A stretch of DNA of 64,000 bases from Paraburkholderia rhynchosiae (GTDB lineage Bacteria; Pseudomonadota; Gammaproteobacteria; Burkholderiales; Burkholderiaceae): contig NZ_PNXY01000017.1 in NCBI RefSeq assembly GCF_002879865.1, positions 62,001 through 126,000 of the forward strand. The letters run 5' to 3'. A model generated the notes under the pieces. That model was not told the DNA's origin. It worked only from the letters and a program-made list of their open reading frames with translations, and did no database searches. Positions 1 through 8,628 of the stretch are shown here, piece after piece. How positions within the stretch are numbered: the stretch's first letter is position 1; each line of letters opens with the position of its first letter. The position numbers and the translations under genes are program-made.

Positions 1-16
1 ATCGCTTCGCCTTTGC

Positions 17-1183
17 TCAGTCGCCGGACAATTTCCACTTGCCGCCGACGATCTCCACCATCACGCGCGCCCGCTGGTCGAGGCCAGCATGGTCGTTCGC
101 GCTCATGTTGAAGATGCCGTGCGACGCAGACAAATCCTTGGTTCCTTCAAGTGCTGCGCGCAGCGCCTCGCGGAACGCGGGTGTGCCCGGCTGACCCTTC
201 TTCAGCGCGAGCGGAATCGCGCGTTGCAGCAGCAAGCCGGCGTCCCATGCGTGACCGCCGAAAGTGGACACCGAGCCGGCACCATATGCGCTTTCGAACG
301 CCCGCTTATAGGCGAGCGCGCTCTTCTTCGCCGGATTCGAATCGGGCAGTTGCTCCGCGACGAGTAACGGGCCGGCCGGCAGATACGTGCCCTCGCAATC
401 CTTGCCGCACACGCGCAGGAAATCATTATTCGCGACGCCATGCGTCTGATAGTACTTGCCCTTGTAGCCGCGCTCCTTGAGCGTCTTCTGCGGCAACGCG
501 GACGGCGTGCCTGCGCCAGCGATCAACACCGCGTCCGGATTCTGCGACATGATCTTCAGCACCTGGCCGGTCACGGAAGCGTCATTACGCGCGAAGCGTT
601 CGTTCGCGACGACCTTGATCTTCGCCAGATCAGCTGCCTTGCCGAATTCCTTGAACCAGCTTTCTCCATAACCGTCCGCGAAACCGATGAACGCCACCGT
701 CTTCACGCCATGATTGGCCATGTGTTGAGCGATGGCCGTGGCCATCAGAATGTCGTTCTGCGGCGTCTTGAAGACCCACGCGCGCTTCGCATCCATCGGC
801 TCGACGATGCCTGCAGCAGCGCCCAGCGAGATCACGGGCGTGGCGCTTTCCACCGCGACGTCCATCATGGCAAGCGAATTCGGCACGACGGTTGAGCCGA
901 TCAGCGCGTCGACGTGATCTTCGCTCGTAAGCTTGCGTGTGTTTTTGACGGCCTGGGTCGAATCGGTGGCGTCGTCGAGCACGATGTAATCGATTTTCTG
1001 GCCGGCCACTTCCTTGGGCAGCAGCGCGATCGTGTTCTTTTCGGGAATTCCGAGCGATGCCGCCGGCCCCGTTGCGGACACCGTGACGCCGATTTTCACG
1101 TCCGCGAATGCATGGCCGCTCCACGCTGCGGATACTCCGGTGGCGACCAATGCCGCGCTGATCCAACGCAATGCCGACTTCAT
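17..1183 (-). CDS. Periplasmic substrate-binding protein of a branched-chain amino acid type ABC transporter
   Basis: The 388-residue protein has a clear Sec signal peptide: a basic start, a hydrophobic core and a probable cut after AFA near residue 27. The mature part begins VKIGVTVSATGP, the usual first strand of the LivJ/LivK family (Periplasmic binding protein type 1). A Cys pair in VCGKDCEG could form the small disulfide loop seen in this family. A GAGGAG ribosome site precedes the ATG. It lies downstream of livM on the same strand but is separated by about 510 bp containing a terminator hairpin, so it is probably expressed from its own leader. The substrate cannot be told from sequence; leucine/isoleucine/valine, amides or short aromatic acids are all possible. 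Confidence 0.9.
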   Translation of the reverse strand: MKSALRWISAALVATGVSAAWSGHAFADVKIGVTVSATGPAASLGIPEKNTIALLPKEVAGQKIDYIVLDDATDSTQAVKNTRKLTSEDHVDALIGSTVVPNSLAMMDVAVESATPVISLGAAAGIVEPMDAKRAWVFKTPQNDILMATAIAQHMANHGVKTVAFIGFADGYGESWFKEFGKAADLAKIKVVANERFARNDASVTGQVLKIMSQNPDAVLIAGAGTPSALPQKTLKERGYKGKYYQTHGVANNDFLRVCGKDCEGTYLPAGPLLVAEQLPDSNPAKKSALAYKRAFESAYGAGSVSTFGGHAWDAGLLLQRAIPLALKKGQPGTPAFREALRAALEGTKDLSASHGIFNMSANDHAGLDQRARVMVEIVGGKWKLSGD

Positions 1184-1400
1184 CCCGCTCCTCTATGCCC
1201 CGTTAAAACAATTCAATTTAAATTCGTGATTTAAATCCCGACCCAGCGGTCGGTGAATAGGGAGTGTAGCGGACGCAAGCCGCGCGCGGCAAGCATTTTG
1301 CGGCACTGCGGGGGAAGAACCGGGACAATTCTCGGCGACATAAAAAGGTCGCGGAGTTAGCAAAGAAATTGAATGGCGCATTTTCAAGAGCGCAAATAAA

Positions 1401-1432
1401 AAGCGCTGTTGGATATCAATCCAACAGCGCTT
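1401..1432 (-). terminator. Rho-independent terminator in the leader of the orphan binding protein gene
   Basis: There is a perfect 14-bp stem (1401-1414 with 1419-1432) around a 4-nt loop. On the minus strand it is followed by TTTTTATTTG. It lies about 220 bp upstream of the binding-protein start codon and 265 bp downstream of livM. It can end livM transcripts or act as an attenuator for the binding protein. Confidence 0.8.
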
Positions 1433-1545
1433 CCGTGTGGGCACTTAGTGCCTCATGTCTCCTCGTTCTCCACCTGCAAATTCGTGGTTCATCAGAACTG
1501 CATGAAGGTTAAACGAGCACCCCGCATGCTACAACTAGCAATTAC
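1433..1545 (-). promoter_or_regulatory. Leader region with a strong ribosome site and a three-codon open frame before the terminator
   Basis: On the minus strand a GAGGAG site is followed by ATG AGG CAC TAA (about 1446-1457), a minimal frame reading Met-Arg-His-stop. A small hairpin, GGCAC/GTGCC (1440-1452), comes next, and then the terminator. A possible promoter is TTGTAG, 17 bp, TAACCT near 1510-1535. The arrangement resembles an attenuator or a short independent RNA; both readings are inference. Confidence 0.4.
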
Positions 1546-1696
1546 CCTAGTGGTGCACTGCGGCACTGAATTGGGGCGGGTTTGATCGACGTTCGCCGGG
1601 CTCGCGCAAATAAGGGCCTAAGCCCGGTTTAGTCGTCATACTGCATAGCAGCGCAATTACATCGGACGCCGAAGCAATATCCGATGCGGTTAATCA
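1546..1696. other. Intergenic space with no recognised gene
   Basis: Between the leader and the livM stop codon I see no open frame with the local codon use, no T-tract hairpin and no tRNA-like fold. Confidence 0.5.
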
Positions 1697-2671
1697 TCAA
1701 GCGCGTAATGGCCGCACGCGCGCGACGATCTCGCCGACAATGCCGCGCCGGAACGCGAGCACACATGCGATAAAGATCACGCCCGTCACAATGGTCACCG
1801 ACTCACCCAGCGAGCGGAACCATTCGACGCCGGTCGTTGACGCCAGCGCGCCACCGATATCGCCGAGACGATCCTCGAGCGCGACGATCAGCGCCGCGCC
1901 GAGCAGCGGGCCGAACAAGGTGCCCATGCCGCCAACAAGCGTCATCAGCACGACAAGGCCGGACATCGTCCAGTAGGCATCGCTCAACGTTTCGAAGCCC
2001 TGCACCACGACCTTCAGCGAACCCGCGAGTCCCGCAAGGCCGGCCGACAGAATGAACGCAAGCAACTTGAAGCGATCGGTATCGTAGCCGAGCGACACGG
2101 CGCGCGGCTCGTTCTCCTTGATCGCGACCAGCACCTGCCCAAACGGCGAATGCACGATCCGCACGATCAACAGGAAGGCCAGCACCATGACCGCCAGCAC
2201 GACAAAGTACAAGGCGACATCCGACGAAAGGTCCAGCACGCCGAACAGCTTGCCGCGCGGCACGCCTTGGAGCCCGTCTTCGCCATGCGTGAAGGGCGCT
2301 TGCAGGAACACGAAATAGACCATCTGCGCGAGTGCGAGCGTGACCATCGCGAAGTAGATGCCCTGGCGTCGAATCGCGAAGATGCCGACAATAAAACCAA
2401 GCAGTGTGGCTGCAACGGTGCCCGCAAGCACACCGAGCTCGGGCGAGAAGCCGAGCGTCTGCATCGCATAGCCGGTAACGTAGCCGGCCGAGGCGAGGAA
2501 CATTGCGTGTCCGAACGAGAGCAGCCCCGTGTAGCCGATCAACAGATTGAACGCTGCGGCGAAGAGCGCGAAGCACATCACTTTCATCACGAAGAGCGGA
2601 TAGATGCCGAGCACGGGCACCGCAAGGAGCACGAGCAGCAACAAACCGTAGAGCACTTTTCTCTGCATCAT
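1697..2671 (-). CDS. livM: LivM-type ABC transporter permease
   Basis: The 324-residue polytopic membrane protein is one of two permease subunits of a branched-chain-amino-acid-type importer. It carries the family block GYTGLLSFGHAMFLASAGY near residue 47 and the cytoplasmic coupling loop KENEPRAVSLGYDTDR near residue 185. Hydrophobic segments run throughout. Its ATG overlaps the livH stop by four bases (ATGA), with AAGGAAA just upstream, so translation is probably coupled. It is the last gene of the livG-F-K-H-M operon. LivM normally pairs with LivH in the inner membrane; the substrate is unknown. Confidence 0.93.
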   Translation of the reverse strand: MMQRKVLYGLLLLVLLAVPVLGIYPLFVMKVMCFALFAAAFNLLIGYTGLLSFGHAMFLASAGYVTGYAMQTLGFSPELGVLAGTVAATLLGFIVGIFAIRRQGIYFAMVTLALAQMVYFVFLQAPFTHGEDGLQGVPRGKLFGVLDLSSDVALYFVVLAVMVLAFLLIVRIVHSPFGQVLVAIKENEPRAVSLGYDTDRFKLLAFILSAGLAGLAGSLKVVVQGFETLSDAYWTMSGLVVLMTLVGGMGTLFGPLLGAALIVALEDRLGDIGGALASTTGVEWFRSLGESVTIVTGVIFIACVLAFRRGIVGEIVARVRPLRA

Positions 2672-3552
2672 TTTTCCTTGCCGAAGAGACCCGCCGGTCG
2701 CACGAGCAACACGAGCGCCATGATCACGAACACGACGGTCGCCGACGCTTCGGGATAGAACACGCGCGTCAGTCCCTCAATCACGCCGAGCATCAGCCCG
2801 GTGAGAATCGAGCCCATGATCGAACCCATCCCGCCGATCACGACCACCGCGAACACGGTGATGATCATCGGCTGACCCATCAGCGGGGACACCTGGATGA
2901 CCGGCGCGGCGAGCACGCCGGCGAACGCGGCGAGCGCCACGCCGAAACCGTAAGTGAGCGTGATCATCAGCGGCACGTTGATGCCGAACGCTTCAACGAG
3001 CTTCGGATTTTCGGTTCCTGCACGCAGATAGGCACCGAGCCGCGTCTTCTCGATCACGAACCACGTCGCAAAACAAACGACGAGCGAAGCCACTACGACC
3101 CACGCGCGATAGTTCGGCAGGAACATGAAGCCGAGATTGGTCGCGCCAGAGAGCGCCGACGGCACGTCGTATGGCTGGCCGGAAGAGCCGTAGATCGAAC
3201 GGAACACGCCCTCGACGACGAGCGTGAGCCCGAACGTGAGCAACAGCCCGTACAGATGGTCGAGCTTGTAGAGCCAACGCAGCATCGAGCGTTCGATTGC
3301 GACGCCGAACAGGCCGACGATCAGCGGCGCGAGCGCCAACATCGCCCAATACGGCACGCCGAAATACGACAGGCCCATCCACGCGAGCATCGCGCCGAGC
3401 ATGAACAACGCGCCGTGCGCGAAGTTGATCACGTTGAGCAAGCCGAAGATCACAGCAAGACCCAGGCTCAGAATTGCGTAAAACGAGCCGTTCACGAGCC
3501 CCAGCAGCAACTGGCTCAGCATCGCGGGAAGCGGAATGCCAAAGATGTCCAT
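2668..3552 (-). CDS. livH: LivH-type ABC transporter permease
   Basis: The 294-residue inner-membrane permease contains the LivH signature NVINFAHGALFMLGAML near residue 40. Its coupling loop, RAGTENPKLVEAFGIN, lies near residue 178. The length is normal for LivH, and the protein ends AGLFGKEK. It sits between the binding protein gene (152 bp upstream) and livM (4-bp overlap). A GC-rich hairpin in the upstream gap may lower its expression relative to the binding protein, a common pattern in ABC operons. Confidence 0.93.
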   Translation of the reverse strand: MDIFGIPLPAMLSQLLLGLVNGSFYAILSLGLAVIFGLLNVINFAHGALFMLGAMLAWMGLSYFGVPYWAMLALAPLIVGLFGVAIERSMLRWLYKLDHLYGLLLTFGLTLVVEGVFRSIYGSSGQPYDVPSALSGATNLGFMFLPNYRAWVVVASLVVCFATWFVIEKTRLGAYLRAGTENPKLVEAFGINVPLMITLTYGFGVALAAFAGVLAAPVIQVSPLMGQPMIITVFAVVVIGGMGSIMGSILTGLMLGVIEGLTRVFYPEASATVVFVIMALVLLVRPAGLFGKEK

Positions 3553-3654
3553 TGAAGCCTTAACCCATTGCCAAGGTGAGATCGGTTATGCACGATCCGG
3601 CCGGCACGCGACGAGCGCTCATGACGCCTGTCGCGCGCAGCATATGAAACGCCC

Positions 3655-3680
3655 GGCTGTCCGCCCGCGCGCGGACAGCC
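3655..3680 (-). promoter_or_regulatory. GC-rich stem-loop between livK and livH
   Basis: A perfect 10-bp stem (3655-3664 with 3671-3680) has a 6-nt GC loop and can be extended by flanking AACGCC/GGCGTT sequences. No T-tract follows on the minus strand. It may stabilise the upstream livK message or partly attenuate livH-livM. Confidence 0.5.
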
Positions 3681-3704
3681 AGCCGTCAGGCGTTCAGGCC
3701 GCGC

Positions 3705-4919
3705 TTATTTCCACAGCGCGCAGCGCGTTTCGGCCTTGGTCGTAAACGCCTGGTCGCCGGGGATCGTCGCGGTAATCTTGTAGTAGTCCCACGGCTCTTT
3801 CGATTCCGCCGGCGTCTTCACCTGCATCAGGTACATGTCGTGGATCATGCTGCCGTCCTGACGGATGTAGCCCTTCGCGTAGAAGTCGTCGATCTTCGTC
3901 TTCTTCAGTTGCGCCATGACCTTGTCGGCGTCCGTGGAGCCGACCGCCTGCACCGCCTTCAGATAATTCATGGTCGCCGAGTAGTCGGCGGCCTGCAGGC
4001 TCGACGGCATTTTGCGCATCTTGTCGAAGTAGCGCTGTGCCCACTTGCGCGTGTTCGCGTCCTTGTTCCAGTACCAGCTATCCGTCAGCACGAGGCCTTG
4101 CGTCGTTTCGAGACCCAGGCTGTGCACGTCGTTGATGAACATCAGCAACGCGGCGAGCTTCATGCTCTTGGTGATGCCGAATTCTTTCGCGGCCTTGATC
4201 GAGTTGATCGTGTCGCCGCCTGCATTGGCAAGACCGAGAACCTGCGCCTTCGACGACTGCGCCTGCAACAGGAATGACGAGAAGTCCGACGCCGACAGCG
4301 GATGACGCACTTCGCCCAGCACCTGGCCGCCGCTTGCTTTCACGACGTCCGCCGTGTTCTTTTCGAGCGCCTTGCCGAACGCGTAGTCGGCAGTCAGGAA
4401 GTACCACGTCTTGCCGCCCTGCTTCACCACCGCCGAGCCCGTGCCCTTCGCGAGCGCCGTGGTGTCGTACGCATAGTGAATCGTGTACGGCGTGCATTGC
4501 TCGTTGGTCAATGTGTCGGCGCCCGCGCCGATACTGATGTACACCTTGTGCTTTTCACCGGCGACGGTGTTCATCGACAGACCAGTTGCCGAGTTCGTAC
4601 CGCCGATCAGCAGATCGAGGCCCTCGCGATCGAACCATTCGCGTGCGCGCGACGCCGCGATATCCGCCTTGTTCTGGTGATCCGCATACAGCACCGTGAT
4701 CGGCTTGCCGTTCACCTTGCCGCCGAAATCGGCAACGGCCATGCGGATCGCTTCGAGGCCGCCCTGGCCGTCGATGTCCGCATACAACCCCGACATGTCA
4801 GTAACGAAGCCGATCTTTACGGCATCGTCAGCCGCTTGCGCGCTACCCATTGTGACGGCGGCGCCGGCGGCGACCGCGAAACAAATTGAAGCAAGCCGCG
4901 CGAGTGGGTTCTTTTTCAT
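3705..4919 (-). CDS. Periplasmic substrate-binding protein of the liv-type operon
   Basis: The 404-residue protein has a signal peptide (MKKNPLARLASICFAV, with a likely cut after AQA near residue 29). The mature start, VKIGFTDMSGLYADIDG-like, is typical of the LivK/AmiC periplasmic binding family. The segment GGTNSATGLSMNTVAGE is the ligand-domain loop common in this group. It starts with AGGAGACACGA before ATG, a strong ribosome site. It lies between livF and livH, so it is the cognate binding protein of this importer. Family members bind branched-chain amino acids, amides, urea or aromatic acids; the sequence does not decide among them. Confidence 0.92.
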   Translation of the reverse strand: MKKNPLARLASICFAVAAGAAVTMGSAQAADDAVKIGFVTDMSGLYADIDGQGGLEAIRMAVADFGGKVNGKPITVLYADHQNKADIAASRAREWFDREGLDLLIGGTNSATGLSMNTVAGEKHKVYISIGAGADTLTNEQCTPYTIHYAYDTTALAKGTGSAVVKQGGKTWYFLTADYAFGKALEKNTADVVKASGGQVLGEVRHPLSASDFSSFLLQAQSSKAQVLGLANAGGDTINSIKAAKEFGITKSMKLAALLMFINDVHSLGLETTQGLVLTDSWYWNKDANTRKWAQRYFDKMRKMPSSLQAADYSATMNYLKAVQAVGSTDADKVMAQLKKTKIDDFYAKGYIRQDGSMIHDMYLMQVKTPAESKEPWDYYKITATIPGDQAFTTKAETRCALWK

Positions 4920-4976
4920 TCGTGTCTCCTGGTTCTTCGCTTGTGGTTATCAGAGGCAATCGGGCGCGCGCTCTCT

Positions 4977-5735
4977 CTATACGCCCAGCAGATCGTGCAA
5001 CACCGGCATCTTGCTTTCGAGTTCACTTGCCCCGAAGTGCTCGACGATCGTACCGTGCTCCATCACATAGAAGCGATCGGCAAGTGGCGCGGCAAAGCGG
5101 AAATTCTGTTCGACCATCACGATCGTGTAGCCGCGCGCCTTCAACGTGATGATCATGCGCGCAAGTGCCTGCACGATGACAGGCGCAAGCCCTTCCGAGA
5201 TTTCGTCGAGCAGCAGCAAGCTCGCGCCCGTGCGCAGGATACGCGCTACCGCGAGCATCTGCTGTTCGCCGCCCGAAAGCCGCGTGCCCTGGCTCATGCG
5301 GCGTTCCTGCAGATTCGGGAACATCGAATAGATTTCTTCGAGCGACATCATGTGCGCCTTGTCGCCGACGGGCGGCGGCAGCAGCAGATTTTCCTCGCAT
5401 GAGAGGCTCGAAAAAATACCGCGTTCTTCCGGGCAATAACCAATGCCGCAATGCGCGATGCGATGCGTGGCCAGATTGATCGTTTCACGTCCGCCGATGC
5501 GGATGGAACCCGTGCGCCGCCCAGTGAGGCCCATGATCGCGCGCAATGTCGTGGTGCGCCCAGCGCCGTTGCGGCCAAGCAGCGTGACGACCTCGCCGCG
5601 GTCCACCGTCAGATCGACGCCGTGCAGAATATGGGATTCTCCGTACCAGGCTTGCAGACCCGCAATCTCCAGCGCAGGGGCGCCACTGCCCGTGCCGCTC
5701 ACTTCGAGGCTTTCGCGCTCGGCAATTGTATTCAT
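4977..5735 (-). CDS. livF: LivF-type ABC ATPase with Arg in place of the Walker A Lys
   Basis: The 252-residue nucleotide-binding subunit is of normal LivF length. It has the intact ABC signature LSGGEQQMLAVAR and a Walker B region LLLLDEISEGLAP. The Walker A motif reads GRNGAGRTTT: the usual Lys is Arg (codon CGC near 5556). The Walker B region has Ile after DE where LivF usually has Pro. The start overlaps the livG stop by four bases. A two-residue change in an otherwise well-kept ATPase suggests a subfamily feature rather than decay, with one of the two ATP sites of the LivF/LivG dimer specialised. Confidence 0.92.
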   Translation of the reverse strand: MNTIAERESLEVSGTGSGAPALEIAGLQAWYGESHILHGVDLTVDRGEVVTLLGRNGAGRTTTLRAIMGLTGRRTGSIRIGGRETINLATHRIAHCGIGYCPEERGIFSSLSCEENLLLPPPVGDKAHMMSLEEIYSMFPNLQERRMSQGTRLSGGEQQMLAVARILRTGASLLLLDEISEGLAPVIVQALARMIITLKARGYTIVMVEQNFRFAAPLADRFYVMEHGTIVEHFGASELESKMPVLHDLLGV

Positions 5736-6511
5736 GCGTGGGCTCCGGCGAGCGCCGCATCGGCGCTGCCCATGTAGGCTTGCATCACGAGCGGATTCTT
5801 CGACACTTCGGCGTAGCTGCCTTCGGCGAGCACCTCGCCACGTTGCAGCACGGTGATGGTGTCCGAGATGCCGGCGATCACATTCATGTTGTGTTCGACC
5901 ATCAGGATGGTGCGGCCGCTCGATACTTTTTTGATCAATGCCGTGACGCGGTCTACGTCTTCGTGGCCCATGCCCTGCGTCGGTTCGTCGAGCAGCATCA
6001 ACTCGGGCTCCATCGCGAGTGTGGTGGCAATTTCCAGCGCGCGCTTGCGACCGTATGAGAGTTCGACGGTCAACACATCGGCGAAATCAGTCAGGCCGAC
6101 TTGCGTGAGCAGGTCCATTGCGCGGTCGTCGAGTTGGCGCAAGGTGCGCTCGCTCTTCCAGAAATGAAAGGCCGTGCCGAGCGAGCGCTGCAAACCGACG
6201 CGCACATTCTGCAATGCCGTCAGATGCGGGAATACAGCAGAAATCTGGAATGAGCGGATGATGCCGCGCCGCGCGATCTGCGCCGGCCGCTCATTCGTGA
6301 TGTCGACGCCATTGAAGACAATCTGGCCCGCGCTCGGTTCAAGGAATTTGGTGAGCAGGTTGAAGCAGGTGGTCTTGCCCGCTCCATTGGGGCCGATCAG
6401 CGCATGGATCGAGCCACGGCGCACGCGCAGGTTCACGCCGTTCACAGCAATGAAGCCTTTGAACTCACGAGTGAGGCCGCGCGTTTCGAGAATCGTATCG
6501 CCGAGAATCAT
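5732..6511 (-). CDS. livG: LivG-type ABC ATPase
   Basis: This is the first gene of the operon. It has an intact Walker A (GPNGAGKTT near residue 38), a signature reading LSYGRKRALEIA, a Walker B LLDEPTQGMGHEDV and an H-loop His in MVEHNMNV. The start at 6511 is chosen because GGAAGGGA lies just upstream; an in-frame ATG at 6523 is the alternative and adds four residues. With LivF it powers the LivHM permease. Its signature carries Arg where E. coli LivG has Gln, and in the dimer it would face the altered LivF Walker A. Confidence 0.92.
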   Translation of the reverse strand: MILGDTILETRGLTREFKGFIAVNGVNLRVRRGSIHALIGPNGAGKTTCFNLLTKFLEPSAGQIVFNGVDITNERPAQIARRGIIRSFQISAVFPHLTALQNVRVGLQRSLGTAFHFWKSERTLRQLDDRAMDLLTQVGLTDFADVLTVELSYGRKRALEIATTLAMEPELMLLDEPTQGMGHEDVDRVTALIKKVSSGRTILMVEHNMNVIAGISDTITVLQRGEVLAEGSYAEVSKNPLVMQAYMGSADAALAGAHA

Positions 6512-6759
6512 GTTCCCTTCCATACGGAGTAAGGCGAAGCACTACGATCTTACGCGCGAAGCTCTGCGCGACTTATTTGGACGGCGGCACCCCGTGCACG
6601 CTCGTTGGCGTGCTGCACCAATCCGGACGGTAATCCTTGGGGCAACACGCAGCATGGCTGCCATTGTCGCGCCAATGATGCAGCGCATTCATTGGGATTT
6701 GCACTTAGTGGAAGATGCCCGTCACATGTCGCATGTCCAAGTCTCGGAATGTAGACATG
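6512..6759. other. Intergenic space upstream of livG
   Basis: This gap lies between the GMC oxidoreductase 3' end and livG. It must hold the liv operon promoter, but I see no convincing consensus and no small gene. Short frames here lack ribosome sites and local codon bias. Confidence 0.4.
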
Positions 6760-6803
6760 CATGCACGGGCGGCAGGCGGCGTGTATCGTGCCGCCCGTGC
6801 ATG
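6760..6803 (-). terminator. Long stem-loop after the GMC oxidoreductase gene
   Basis: A perfect 15-bp stem (6760-6774 with 6789-6803) with a 14-nt loop begins two bases beyond the stop codon. There is no clean T-tract, so it may be a terminator or an mRNA 3' stabiliser. Confidence 0.55.
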
Positions 6804-6805
6804 TG

Positions 6806-8518
6806 TCATACGGCCGACATCGAGAGCACCGTGCCAGCTTGCGCGGCCATGCTGCCGGCCACGCGCGCCCGGCGATCCTCGCGGATCATGTCGCTGGCGC
6901 GCTCGGCGATCATCAGCGTGGGCGAGTTTGTATTGCCCGACGTGATAGTAGGCATGACCGATGCGTCGACTACGCGCAGTCCGTCAACCCCGATAACTCG
7001 TAGCCTGTTGTCGACCACCGCGCCGGGATCGTCGGCGGTGCCCATCCGGCATGTGCCGACCGGATGAAAGATCGTGGTGCCGACGAGGCCCGCGGCGCGT
7101 TGCAGTTCTTCCTCGCTCTGATACTCGATGCCCGGCAAAATTTCCCGCGGCCGATAACGCGCCAGTGCGGGCGCCGCCGCAATGCGGCGCGTGAGACGCA
7201 ATGCGTTTGCGGCGACGTGGCGGTCGTAATCGGTCGAGAGATAGTTGGGCGCGATCAGTGGCGGCGCCGAAGCATCCGCCGATTCGATATGGATGCTGCC
7301 GCGCGAAGTGGGCCGCAACTGACACACCGACGCCGTAAAGGCATTGAAGCGATGCAGCGGTTCACCAAAGCGATCCAGCGAAAGCGGCTGCACGTGATAC
7401 TCAAGGTCCGGGCGCGTGAGCGAGCGATCGTCGGGGTCCGACTTTGCAAATGCGCCGAGTTGCGACGGCGACATCGACATCGGACCACTTTGAAAGAGCG
7501 CGTACTGCACGCCGATCATCAGCTTGCCCCACCAATGCGCGGACGCAGTGTTGAGCGTGCGAACTCCGTCAACTTGATAAGCCATTCGCAATTGCAAATG
7601 GTCCTGAAGATTTTCACCGACGCCGCGCAGATCGTTGACCACGCCGATACCGAGATTCTGTAGACGCGCACCATTGCCGATGCCGGACAGTTCGAGCAGT
7701 TGCGGCGAGTTGACTGCGCCCGAGCTCAGGATCACTTCGCAGCGCGCTTTGGCGATGTAGTCCGTATCGTTGCCGCGATATTCGACGCCTGTGCAGCGGC
7801 GTCCTTCGAATACGACACGCTGTGTGTGTGCGCCCGTGATGATGGTGAGATTCGGGCGCTTCATCGCGGGGCGCAAGAATGCCTTGGAAGCATTCCAGCG
7901 GATGCCGCGTTTCTGATTGACGTCGAAGTAGCCGACGCCTGTGTTATCACCGCGATTGAAGTCTTCAGTGGCGGGGATGCCGGTCTCTTGCGCGGCCTTT
8001 GAAAATTCTTCGAGAACTTTCCATTTGAGGCGTTGTTTTTCGACGCGCCATGGACCGCCCGCGCCATGCGATTCGCTCGCGCCCGCATGGTGATCTTCGC
8101 TGCGTTTGAAAATCGGCAGCACCGAGTCCCACGACCACGACGCGTCGTTGGTGACGCGTGCCCATTCGTCGTAATCTTCGCGTTGTCCGCGCATATAGAT
8201 CATGCCGTTGATCGACGAGCTACCGCCCAATACGCGCCCGCGTGGATATGCAAGCGCTCGGCCGTTCAAGCCTGGCTCCGCCTGCGTTTTATAAAGCCAG
8301 TCAGTGCGAGGATTGCCGATGCAGTAGAGGTAACCAACCGGCACGTGAATCCAGTGATAATCGTCCTTGCCGCCGGCTTCGAGTAACAGGACCTGCACGT
8401 CCGGATCTTCGGTCAGGCGATTGGCGAGCACGCAGCCCGCCGTTCCGGCACCGACAACGATATAGTCGAATTCGCCTTCGAGACGCCGCCCCGAAGAGGT
8501 GGCTTGCGCGTGGCTCAT
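6806..8518 (-). CDS. GMC-family FAD-dependent alcohol/choline-type dehydrogenase
   Basis: The 570-residue flavoprotein has an N-terminal FAD fold (DYIVVGAGTAGCVLANRL near residue 18). It carries the GMC signatures GGSSSINGMIYMRGQ near residue 98 and HPVGTCRMG near residue 490, where His is a catalytic base. The C-terminal block is GNTNSPTLMIAERA. AGGAGA precedes the start. It resembles BetA/AlkJ-type dehydrogenases that oxidise primary alcohols to aldehydes and pass electrons to the quinone pool. It is followed on the strand by the liv operon and preceded by mmsA, suggesting an alcohol-to-acid route for a short branched substrate. True choline dehydrogenase is less likely because no betB lies nearby. 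Confidence 0.85.
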   Translation of the reverse strand: MSHAQATSSGRRLEGEFDYIVVGAGTAGCVLANRLTEDPDVQVLLLEAGGKDDYHWIHVPVGYLYCIGNPRTDWLYKTQAEPGLNGRALAYPRGRVLGGSSSINGMIYMRGQREDYDEWARVTNDASWSWDSVLPIFKRSEDHHAGASESHGAGGPWRVEKQRLKWKVLEEFSKAAQETGIPATEDFNRGDNTGVGYFDVNQKRGIRWNASKAFLRPAMKRPNLTIITGAHTQRVVFEGRRCTGVEYRGNDTDYIAKARCEVILSSGAVNSPQLLELSGIGNGARLQNLGIGVVNDLRGVGENLQDHLQLRMAYQVDGVRTLNTASAHWWGKLMIGVQYALFQSGPMSMSPSQLGAFAKSDPDDRSLTRPDLEYHVQPLSLDRFGEPLHRFNAFTASVCQLRPTSRGSIHIESADASAPPLIAPNYLSTDYDRHVAANALRLTRRIAAAPALARYRPREILPGIEYQSEEELQRAAGLVGTTIFHPVGTCRMGTADDPGAVVDNRLRVIGVDGLRVVDASVMPTITSGNTNSPTLMIAERASDMIREDRRARVAGSMAAQAGTVLSMSAV

Positions 8519-8628
8519 CGTTCAGTCTCCTAATCATTTTTTTCGGCCTATGCACGACCGATTTTTATCGATGCCTTCGGCGCGTCGTGAGGCAAACAGG
8601 CAGACACCGCCGAAGGCCAACTCCCCAA

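Noticed and set aside
1480..1500. CTGATGA followed by GAA on the minus strand, like a hammerhead ribozyme core
   Set aside because: There is no room for stem II between the two core segments and no flanking stems pair.
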